Below are positions 9,689 to 20,200 of a stretch of DNA of 64,000 bases, in pieces. The DNA is from Ramazzottius varieornatus (lineage: Eukaryota > Tardigrada > Eutardigrada > Parachela > Ramazzottiidae), in assembly GCA_001949185.1 (NCBI GenBank), contig BDGG01000016.1:827759-891758 (forward strand), written 5' to 3'. The position numbers and the translations under genes were made by a program. Positions within the stretch are counted from its first letter, which is position 1. The number at the start of each line of letters is the position of its first letter. The notes beneath the pieces are model-generated. The model was not told the DNA's origin, did no database searches, and saw only the letters and a program-made list of their open reading frames with translations.

Positions 9689-11972
9689 ATGTCTTCTCAC
9701 AAAGCTTACTTGTGTCTGGGAGAGCTCGGGAAGGGCTCATATGGTACGTGCGCTGTCTGTTCCAAATTATTTTCAGCTGACTTTCTCGTTACATATTTGC
9801 GGCCAACGTTTTTTGTTACAGGATCCGTGACAAAGAACCGGCATATCCTCACAGGTACACTATGCCCAGCTTAGGTTTTTTTTATACCACGCCCACCTAA
9901 GCCGCGCTCTTTTAGGAGATGTGGTGGCGATCAAGTGTTTTCTAACGGAGACGAAGGAGTTCTCCAGCGTAAAGAAGAGTGTGTTGGTAAGTGGAAAAAG
10001 TTCCAACAAGAGATATCCTCCTCATACCTGAGATGTTGTGAATGAAGTTCTGTAGGCCGAGGTTTCTGCCTTGAGGGAACTGCGACATGAGAATACCGTG
10101 CGCCTGTTTCATATCTTTATGGAGAATACGACTTTCTACATGGTCTTCGAGTTCGTCGACAAGACCTTGCTGGATGTCATCCGGGATGCACCGAAGAAGT
10201 GCCTTCATTCTGGATCGCGAACCAGATCGTTTTCCTTCCAGCTGTTCCGCGCCCTCGCATTCGTCCACTCGCACAACGTAGGCCCTGCTCTCATTTTTTT
10301 CCTATTAAATTTGACTTGACTTCCGGGGTGTTGACAGTTCGTCCATCGAGATGTGAAGCCGGAGAACATCCTGATTACCAACAACAATATTCTCAAGCTG
10401 GCCGACTTTGGTTTCGCCGTTAGACAGTCCTATGCGGGACAACGGTATTCCACGTACATTGCTACTCGGTGGTATCGTGCACCTGAGCTCCTGAGCGGTG
10501 ACATCTTCTACGGCAAGTAAGTGAGAAAACACCTTTCTGCCGATGAGGATGTAGTTGTACTGTACACAGTCGTTGGTTGTGTCTTAAAATATTCATGCCG
10601 AGATTTTCGTAGACCTGTGGATGTCTGGGCTGCTGGCGCTGTTATTGTCGAGATGATCCTGGGACAACCTATGGCAGCTGGAGCAGGTTAGTTTTGAAAA
10701 GTCCGCTTCAATGGTACTTTGTTGATAATAAAGACCCAGAATATGCAGCTTCATCTTCGCTTGTTCGCCCGGTTCCTTCTCAAACTTTTGTATCGAACTG
10801 ATATCGGTCTCGAGCTTGTGGTTGTGTGTTTTTTAGACGATGTGGACCAGATGTCGAAAACTATCGAGTTAGTCGGCGATCTTCCTCCTTACATGAGCGA
10901 GAGACTGCGACGTAGTGACCAAGCCGCCCGGCTTTTCCCTCTCCAACACTACGACCGGTACGCCGGCATCGAGAACCTTCTGCGTGGCCAACCGGAAGCC
11001 TACATCAGCTTCGTCAAGTTCTGCCTCGAGCCCGATCCGCAGTTCCGCACGACGTCCGAAGCCCTGCTCCAACACCCGCTCTTCTCCAACCGCGAAACCC
11101 TCATCGCCGAGATCCGCCAAAACATGGTCACCAATAACCGCAACAGTGCTTTGTCCTACCAGTCTTTCCTCCGACACAAAGACGCCTATTTTCGCGCAGC
11201 TCGTGACATACTCCATCAGAATCCCGGAGGAACACTCAGCCAAGCCGCGCTGAGTCGTTACAGAACGTTAGGCTTAGATGAAACCGTCTTACGGCAGATG
11301 GCCGAAGTCATTTGGCGGGCGCGTAAATATCCCCCGGACTTCTTATCGCAAAGCTCAGACTTGTACAACTATAAACTGAACGATGCCCGGGGTGATCATT
11401 CACGTAGCAAGCAGAATGACGTGGTGTCAGCCGTTGCAGCTGCGTCTCCACAAGCAGGGCCTACCAATCAACGTGGTAACGCAATCAATCAACCCAAGCT
11501 AGGCATGTACTTCCAGTCAGCTCCCACACGGAAGACTTCCTCTGGTTCTACTCGTCGTGAGCAGTCTGTTCCACCTCTTGCAACTCTTCCGGCTAACTGG
11601 AGGAAGATGGATATGTCCCCTGTCAGGACGATACCGAGTAATGTCTCGGCAGGTAACCCGTGGAATAACTTCAGCGTGAGGAAGACGTTTCCTGTGCAGG
11701 AGGAAATGAGAAACACGAGAGCGCAGCCCAAACTGTCGAAGCGCTTCTCACTGAAAGTCAAAGATGTGAGTTCTCCGCAAGCTAATTCGGATTCCTCTCA
11801 AGATACAAATAGCTTTCTGGCGCGAAGAACGGCCTCCAATGTTTTCAGCACTGGCAGAAGAGACGGGGGAGCAGGTGTAAGTAATCAAAACGCCAATCTG
11901 CAGAGTGCAGACACTGCAACGTCAAGCTACGCAAATGGGGCAGTTGGGCGCTACGTTTGGTGCGAGCTATGA
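9689..11972 (+). CDS. CDK-like (CDKL-family) serine/threonine kinase
   Basis: CMGC-group protein kinase; CDKL members act at cilia and in neurons, but the substrate here is unknown. Seven exons: 9689-9743, 9822-9854, 9916-9986, 10056-10277, 10338-10516, 10613-10686, 10837-11972; 589 aa. Kinase domain at about residues 8-290: Gly loop [17 protein letters not shown] with the ATP lysine, [25 protein letters not shown] and HSHN (both CDKL-like), [15 protein letters not shown] and [11 protein letters not shown]. In the activation loop the family TDY/TEY is STY, so the Tyr is kept but the Thr is Ser. The last exon codes a Ser/Asn/Arg-rich tail of about 300 residues of no known fold. The RHENTVRLF and FVDKTLLD segments favour CDKL over CDK or MAK-type kinases; which CDKL it matches is not clear. 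Confidence 0.87.
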
Positions 11973-12142
11973 TGCCTTGATGAGACTGCGGGGCAATGGT
12001 GATGGCTCACTTTAGATCTTTGTTCCTCTAACTTCTTTGTTGTCGTTTTGTCGTCTTTTTAAGTTTGTTTTACCTCTTTGTTGTTATTGTTTCTTGTACA
12101 TTCTGTCTTGGTGGGAGACTCTTGAATGTGAAAGCAAAAGGA

Positions 12143-12261
12143 ACGTGGTCAGATGAACTGAACCAGATCCTCATTTCAACCAGCGCGCGTTCTCATCGTT
12201 ACTGGCTGAATGTGTGCGCTACTTGGGAAACGATCCGGTTCAGATCATTTGCCCCTGTCCC
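12143..12261 (+). repeat. hairpin-family repeat
   Basis: Intergenic, downstream of the kinase. Outer arms GAACTGAACCAGATC and GATCCGGTTCAGATC are clear; inner arms GCGCGCGTTC and GTGTGCGCTACTTGG; loop TACTGGCTG. Confidence 0.8.
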
Positions 12262-12900
12262 AAAAGTCATTCTGAAAAGCGGTCATTGCAGTTTGGCCTT
12301 TCAGGGTCCGAGCCACAGTGCGCGAAGTGATAAGGGTGATGTTCAACCTGTAACCTTTGATCGGCGGACTGTTCTAATCAGGACAAATTTGCGTACGGCT
12401 TTTTGTTGAAATGTTACACGTCTCGTTGTTGCGTTTTGTCAAGTACCATGCTGGCGTCCTGATAACTTTTGCCCTTTTATAATTGCAGTTGGAGGTTGTT
12501 TTGCACAGCCTCATATTTCTCCTGTCAAATCTTTCCTGACATCACGCTTGCTTTACGTGTTGTTTTTGACTTAAGCTCGAACACTGAACGCTTGGGAGCC
12601 GTCATGTGGCTCCTTACTTCCTCGTGAGGCTCATTCCGAGCCATGTTCTCCGATCTGGGAAAGATTACCAGAGGAATGGCAGCTGCCATATCAAACCTCG
12701 ATTGACTTGTTTCCTTCCACCTTACCCGAAGTTCCCCGTGTGCCTTATCAGTATGACTATCATTCCTTCGGATTTTACCCTCTTCATTCCGACTGTCCGA
12801 ATTTAGTGTTAATGTTGTCAAGTCAAGATCCGGAAGTTAAGTGGGAAAGCACAAATTTGTATCTGACCCTTGTTTGGTCGAACCCGACGTTTCTCTGCAG

Positions 12901-13063
12901 GATGATCGAGTACTTCCTCCTCTTCTTCCTACTCTGCTTGGGTGGCGCGGTGTTCGGTCGTGGGTTCCTAACAGCGGCACCATTGAAGAAACCCCCACCG
13001 GTGTCGAGGAAGCAATCCTCGGTGAAAGCTGGTCCGGTCGAGAGGCATCGCTCCAGTTGGAAG
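12901..13063 (+). CDS. candidate exon of an unknown protein
   Basis: A 163-bp block between a strong acceptor (TTTCTCTGCAG) and a strong donor (GGAAG|GTAAGAC). Two frames are open across it. One begins with ATG at 12902 and reads like a signal peptide, MIEYFLLFFLLCLGGAVFG, followed by a basic segment; the other gives a mixed polar sequence. No partner exons could be placed with confidence, so this may be a lone or chance exon. Product unknown. Confidence 0.3.
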
Positions 13064-14216
13064 GTAAGACTGAACAGAACGACAAGCTCGATACGAGTCT
13101 ACAAAATAGACAAACCGGGAAGATATTGCTGGACATTTTGAATGTTTTTTTTCCTGGTGGTCGTCTGGAGTGATGGAAACTCGATGGAGCAGAAACTACT
13201 GTTAGAGTGGAACTGCGGGGAGTTCTAAATACGTATGAAAGCCGTAGGCGGGATGTTATCCGACAGCCATACTAATGACTGATAAAATTAACTCAGCCTC
13301 TCTTTTCGGAATTTTTTCGAGGCCTCAACAACTCGACTCATTAAAAGATGGCTGCGCAGTCGGTCTTCGTGACGAAACATGGCACCATGCCAGACCACAG
13401 TATCAAATTACAACGTTGGGTGATAAAAAAATCTCACCACAAAAGTTACTCATCGCGGCGACGTCAAAAATTCTCAATTGAATTCAGCGCGTTGTGCCTC
13501 CTTAGGAAAGTAGCTCACATCCCAGAAATTCCTTATATCTGGTACCATGAAGAACTGAAACTAAATAATATTGAAAAAAGGATACGAATACGGAAAGTTC
13601 GCCCCGAACAGTTGCTACATGTTTTCAAATTAAGGCCGGTATCGAACTATAGGAAAGCTAACCTGAATTGGGTGATATATTAGCAATATTAGCCGCTGAA
13701 AAATTAACGATCTAGTCAAGTGTAAAATTAGACAGTCATAATCCCGTCAGTTTTTCTTCCATAAAGTCTGCCGAGTTTTGGCAAGCGAAGCTCTTAAGAA
13801 CGTCAGAAGTAGTAATGGCTGACGGAGTCACAGAGAAAGGAATGATTTACGCAACTGTTGCGAGGCATGCAGGCGCGCAGCGCCTCCTCAGTCTCTCTTC
13901 CAAGTTGGTCTTCTTTGATGGAATCATCTATTGGCTCCGCCGGCGGGAGAGACCAAGCAAATGTCACACGCTGAAGATTTCACTTGAGCTTCTCTAAAGT
14001 TTTTCTGGCATCAGCTGTGCGCAAGAAGACTGAAGTTCTTTGCGGGCAAAAGTCCAACCGCCCCATCCAATATCATTGCTAGACATTCGTGTTTGTTTGC
14101 ATAAAGGTTGTCCTCCCATATAATCAATCCCTTTCATGGTATCAAACTGTCACTGAAGGATCCAAGTTACCGGATCGATTGAGGATTGTATCGCTATTTT
14201 TGTATCGTGAGGAATA

Positions 14217-17200
14217 ATGGCGGACTCAGCTACCGCAGGTGCTCCTGTTACAGCGGACAATCTGGCTGTAGCCAACCCTGATACGTCTTCTGCGCAGGTA
14301 TGCTGTCAACAACTTGCCGAACGCATAAAAACAAAAGTTCGAAAGTCACAGCTGCTACTCTTAACGTGGAGGTATCGAAACACTACTGTCCAACTTACCA
14401 CATCGATCATCAAGTGAAGACAGTTTTTCTACAGTTTATCCTGTTCCAAGGGTGTTCGATTCAGTCATAATGAAAAGCGTTTTAGGTAGTGTGTAGACGC
14501 GCCCGTTTTCCATTGGGCGAAACCCTCTGATCGTGTTTCTCTCCGTAAAGTAAGACGACTTGAGAGCGGGAACGGTTCCCTGTACGTGCTCAAGATTGCA
14601 AGCGCTGAGCATGACGAACGCGAGCATCCCAAAATAATGTCAATTTTCTTCCATAGTAAGTCATGATAGCCTCGGTAAGCCATACTGCGTACAACCGTAA
14701 GACTGTAGTCTGACCGTAGCAAACAGTTTCCCCAGCACTTTCGATTTAGGTAATGTGGATTTGAATGACGGACAACCTTGTCGACGTTGTCGTCAGTCCG
14801 TCATCTTCATGCTTCATGCTCATAGCGTGAAACTCACATTTTTACACTTACTCACGTCAGCACACGAGTACTCTGTGGGCGAAGTTCCTGATGAGCTAAA
14901 CTATTTTCTTTTTGCAGGCTGGGCCGAATCCCACTAAAACCAATGTCAAAGATGCCGAACAGCAACCAGGAAGTACCACCAACACAAAGGAAAATACCGC
15001 GTAAGAATGTAGAAATAAAATATAAGTAAACCGAGACCAAAGCAGTACAGTTGGAAGACCGGCAAACAACCTCCATGAGATTGCTTTTCCCACGTGGCGC
15101 AAGTTTCAGTGTTATTGGCCGGAAGTTTGCGCCACTCGGGAAACACGATACTGATTGTTTCCCCAGGTGGCGCGCGATTCTAGTGTTTTTGGCTGTAAGT
15201 GTGCGCCACTTATGTTGATGATCCATACTCGTTTCGTTTGCCGGCCTCCCAGTTATTGCATCAACTTCATCTTTTGCGATATCAAAAACCCGGGAAGCTT
15301 TTTACCTAAAATTAGATGACATGATTGAATGTCTTTGTACCGTTTCCGGTCGAGTTGTTCGGGTTTCCGCAGTGACGTCGCGTCTTAGTTTAAACCGCGC
15401 CATTGTTTACGCCCCGAGTAAGACTGCCGCAGAGAGTGTTTGCAGAGGTTCTAGAACCATTAAATGATGCAAGGGTTATATAGTAAACAGTATCGGAGGA
15501 TGTGTGAAGTGAATCACATGCATACAGTAGCAAACGTGAAGCGTGCATCAAGCCACCAAATGTTATTTCTGTTCGCAGACCGAGTAAGGAAGACACGGCT
15601 ATTGGTGGTGCAGGGACGACATCCGAGAGTGTCGTATCGGATGTCAGCGCGCCACTTCCTGCTCAAGCACAGACGGCTGACAGTACCAAGCCTGTAGACG
15701 AAACATCGCCACAGAAGACCGAGACGAGTGTGTCCGATGTAAGTGATAGTAACAAACCCACCAAGTCCGACCTGCAGGCCCAACCAACCGAACCCACTCA
15801 GTTGTCCCAACCTACTGCAAACCCACCCGACACCAAAGTTGAACCTGTCAAAGCAGCCGAAGCTACTGAACAGAGTCACGAAGCCACGAAGACCGAAGTC
15901 AAGGATACCCCCCTCGATGACGTAGCCTTGAAAGACAAGCAAGAGTCCGAAGCACCACAAACGGGTGGCAGTACAGAGCAGGCGGAGAAACCCGAGACCG
16001 CAGGGAAGATTGACTCAACCACAGCAATGTCAGCTGAACAGCCGCAGTCTGGGCAAGCCAGCACGGAAGGGATGAATGACCAAGCGGGCACCGAAGGTTC
16101 GAACACGGCGGTGAGAGATGATGAAGCAGGTACAATGGCAAGATCTGAAGCGATTTCCGACAAGACGAAAGCCTTGCTGCAAACGGAGAAGGCAGAGCCT
16201 GGAACTGAAGAAGCACAAACGGTGCCTAATCAACCCAGCGGACAGGAAACTCAAGCCGAAGGAAGTCAGGCTGATAAGGTGCAGTTTGACTATACCGCGA
16301 CGGAAATACCTGCTCCAGCTGCAGAAGACGAAAAGGCCAGCGAGGACAAACCGGAAGTACCAGCTGATGAGGCTCAGAATAAAACCGAAGAAGCTCCGTC
16401 CGACCTACCGGCTGGTGACAAGGGAACGTCACAAGGTAGGAAGCAGTTCGAGGGACACGATGAACTGCTCAAGAACTTTCACAAGGTCCTGAACTCGGAA
16501 TTGAGTAAACTGACCGGTGTTCCTGCCACTGAAATTGCCACCACCGTGGGGCAGACCAAAGTTACGACTGCTCCAACCGACGAGAACAAAGAAAACTCCA
16601 ACGCAGCATCTTCCAAGCCTCTTTCACCCTTCCTGAAGAACATGTCTCGCCCACCACTCAATAACACCCAACCATCGACTAACGCTAATCATACTAATGC
16701 TAACTCTAATGTTCAGACTTCGCAGGACGGACCAGTGAAGATCAAACCCAAGGAACTTCCTCCATGGCTGGCCGGTGGCGGCCAAGCTTCTTCCACGGAT
16801 GTCGCTAAAGGTACGGGTACGGCCAGTACTGACGCGGTACAAATGGTGGGCTCGCATGAAGATACGCAAGAGGACGTAGCCAAGTCCCAGCAGGAGTACA
16901 AGAAGCAGTTTAGCGATCGGAAAAAGTTCTTCAAGCAACAGTTGGAAGCCGAGGGTGGTCTACCCATTAAGATAGCTCCTCCGCCGGCCTCGTACCGCCA
17001 GGAAGCACCTAAAGCCCTGGCGGATGTCACCCAGGTTGTCTTGTCACCCGTTATTGCCCCTCCTCAGTTACGCTTCCCCACTACAAGGTAACGGATCGTT
17101 AGTTCATTTAATATTAGTCTTTGGCGACTTGTCTTTCTCATCGCAGAAAACAGATCTATAATATCAGTTCAGTTTCTTTCTAATTAAGTAGATGACTTTT

Positions 17201-20200
17201 TCCCGAGAACTGCGCCCATTACAGCTACGATTGAAACCTAGAAAGAGTTCGAGCATATTGCTACGATATCTCCGAATGAATTGTTTCGTCAATAACGATG
17301 GTTTTGATGGATGCTAACTTTCGAGGAGACAAGGTCACTTTCTTTCACTCTCGAAGACGCCATTTTGTTTATAACACTATGATACTGGGCAAATAATACC
17401 GAAAAAGATTTTAGGTTGACATGAGACTGTTAGAACGTTCTGACTTTACCTTGTAGCGCTCCTCCACCTCAAGCACCTGCAAACACTTCCGGAGCGTTTG
17501 GGGGTCCTGGCCCTGTACCGCCTCCACCTATGCAACCCAAACCTTTTGTTGCACCACCTTCCCACTTCCAACCTACTTCGCAACCCCAAGCTCCCCAGCA
17601 CCAGTATGAGGCGCCTCACACTGACAGCGGCACCTTCCCTCCCGCGCCTGCAGGTACGCCATAGGCCCACCAGAGCGGTTTTCCGCCAAAATATTATCAA
17701 AATAAAGGCGGAGAACGATAGTGTCGACGACGACAAATTTCACAACGGATTCGATGAATTTCTCCATAAAACTCGGAAATTTGTTGTTTTTATGGTTTTC
17801 GCCACAGATTGTGTCTGAAACAATCCACAGTACAGCGTGACGGGAAAAGTTTTCTTTAACTTGTTTGCATCTAATTTCGGTCATAATTCACCTTTCACCA
17901 ATACCTATAGTTTGATATAACGATAGAAGATTAATGATGAACAAACATGATCACGTTGCGCATTTTTCTTCAGTTGGTTTCAAACATTAACTAGTGTTTA
18001 AATGCTTTGTACAAACTCGCCGTTGCGTGCGGTGTGCTTTTTCCTCGCCTCAAGCCCACCGAGCGCGCAACATTTTATTTCGTAACTCGGACGACAATCA
18101 AGAACCCAGCAGATGTGGTTTCTACAGATCAAAGCTTGGCGTCACAGCTGGTTCCACCGCCATCGATGGCACAAGATGCGCTAAGCGCCGGTATCAGTGC
18201 GCCAACGCCCTTCCCATCGCCAGCGGAAGGTACCGCCCCATCGGAACCGTCCATGCCCATGTGGAGCCCTCCAGTCGAATCGTCCACCTTCGCTCCTGCC
18301 TACAACTCAAATGCTCAACAACCAGCACAGCAGCCTGCTCCAGTGTGGACCCCGAAGTTTGACGCACGCAGCCTGGGCGCTCAACCTATGCAACCTCATT
18401 TCGTCCACGAGAAACCCAAGCTGGAGCAGTACAACGGCTACCAGCAACAAGTCCTGCAACAGCAACAGCAACAGCAACAGTATTCACCGATGCAAAGTAA
18501 CGCCTATCAACCACAACAGCAACAGTTTGGAGGAGAAAGCATGGCGAACGGGACAATGAAGCCGTCGCCGTTGCCGGACTTGATTGACATGGGTTCGACC
18601 GCCGGAGGAAAGAGTTAGTATTCCATCGCTGAGTTGATGGATTTTTTATGATTGTTGGCCGATTTTGCAGAAAAGACGTTTATGGACTCGAGCTTCTATT
18701 CCGATCGCAATGAGCTGTACCCGACATTTGAAGAGCAGGTAAAATTATGTCAGGACATTTCCTCCTCGTTGACTTCCAGCGAGAATCGGCAGTCGTTGGG
18801 GGCGCGCATGTTCACTCGTCGAAAGCAGAACGCCAAGAAATGGGTCGCCAACGGTAGGTCTTGTCGAATGGAGGATTGGGGAGGGCGGCAAACGAAGCGT
18901 ACAAGATCGTTGTCTCAGGTGGCGCACGCTTCCAGCCTGTAACAATAGAAACGTGGGCCACTTAAGATAATTGTTCTACAGTGTCCAAAATGCATAATTG
19001 TTCTACAGTGCCCATTGTTTTGATTAATGTATTGGTCTCTGAGCTACACGCGGACATTGTAGTCTTCTGAACACAACTGCTAGTCAGAAATCTGCACTAG
19101 TAGGGATGCATTTTGTACACTGTATAAGTTTGGTTTGCCGGCATCCCTTCACTGGTGCGACGAGATACCGATGATGAGCTATTCTTTCCAGGGCAAGATG
19201 GCCACGAGCAATGGCAAAGTGATGACGAAGGTGGAGAGGAAGATTCCAGCAAGCCTGCCGGTCCACCTCCCCTGAAGTACTACCTCAGTCCACGGGGTGT
19301 CGATGACGCCCAGTCGTTGATGCAGAAAGACCCGGACGTGAAGATCTTCGACGGGGTAAACACAACACACACACACCATCTAAAGCGCGCGCGCACTACC
19401 GGCACCCGCTCCCAACTGTCTTGAATGCGTGGTCCTGCCCGACTCATTTCAAGATACTGACTGACTGACCCTTGCACGTAGATACATTGCCGTAACATCT
19501 ACGATGTACACAGTTTCCTTGTTTGTTGCAGATCAGCCCCATCAGCGTGGCGGCTGTGGCTCAAGGTCTGCAAAGTCAGCGAGGGCGTGGTGCGGACTTG
19601 TTTCATAAACGGGCGAAAAAGTCGGAAGAGTGGGTCATTGATGAGACGAACGTCAAGAAGGTGCAACCGGCTCCCATGATTGACTTGACGCCACTGAACA
19701 AGATCAAGGAGCTATTGAATGGACCACAAATCAAGTACGTCCAGTCGCCCTGGGAAGCGGCCTTGACTTCGCCCATTGGCAGCTGTGACAAGGCTTTCGT
19801 CGACGCTCGACGAGGCGATGCAGGTAAGAAATGCGGGCAAATTATTCGATTCACTGGCATTGAACCATTCAAAAGCATCGAGAAGTGCAGTACAGTACAA
19901 AAAGTTATTCTTCAAGAAACAACAGCGATTACGCTGATTCGGCGTACTGCCGTGAATACGACGGAGCTGCCTTAAACATTAAGTTGAGAGTCAAAACTGA
20001 ACTGGTCCAGCCAGTACATGCAACTGTGATAACATGGTGGAAAAAAGTATACATCTGTTTTGCTGTTGTTTCGGAGAGTATTTACTTGTTTTTCAGATGC
20101 TCAAATGCAGTCACTTAGAACAAGGACGCCTTCGCCAGCCGGCACCCACAGTCCGCTGTACTCCAGCCAGCTACCGAGTGGACCTCAAACTCCTACCCCT

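Larger units (their letters stand above)
11973..14216. other. 2.2-kb intergenic stretch
   Basis: Holds the kinase 3' untranslated region, a hairpin repeat (12143-12261), a candidate internal exon (12901-13063) and AT-rich sequence at 13.3-13.8 kb with a 111-codon frame at 13348-13683 that looks like chance. It ends in the 5' flank of the synaptopodin-like gene. Confidence 0.4.

Noticed and set aside
12841-13173. 110-codon frame taken as a complete gene
   Set aside because: It crosses a strong acceptor and donor and shows no family; kept only as a possible exon at 12901-13063.
15730-17091. Single-exon gene of 453 codons
   Set aside because: The frame opens upstream at a good acceptor (15578) and ends at an in-phase donor (17087), so it is exon 3 of the synaptopodin-like gene.
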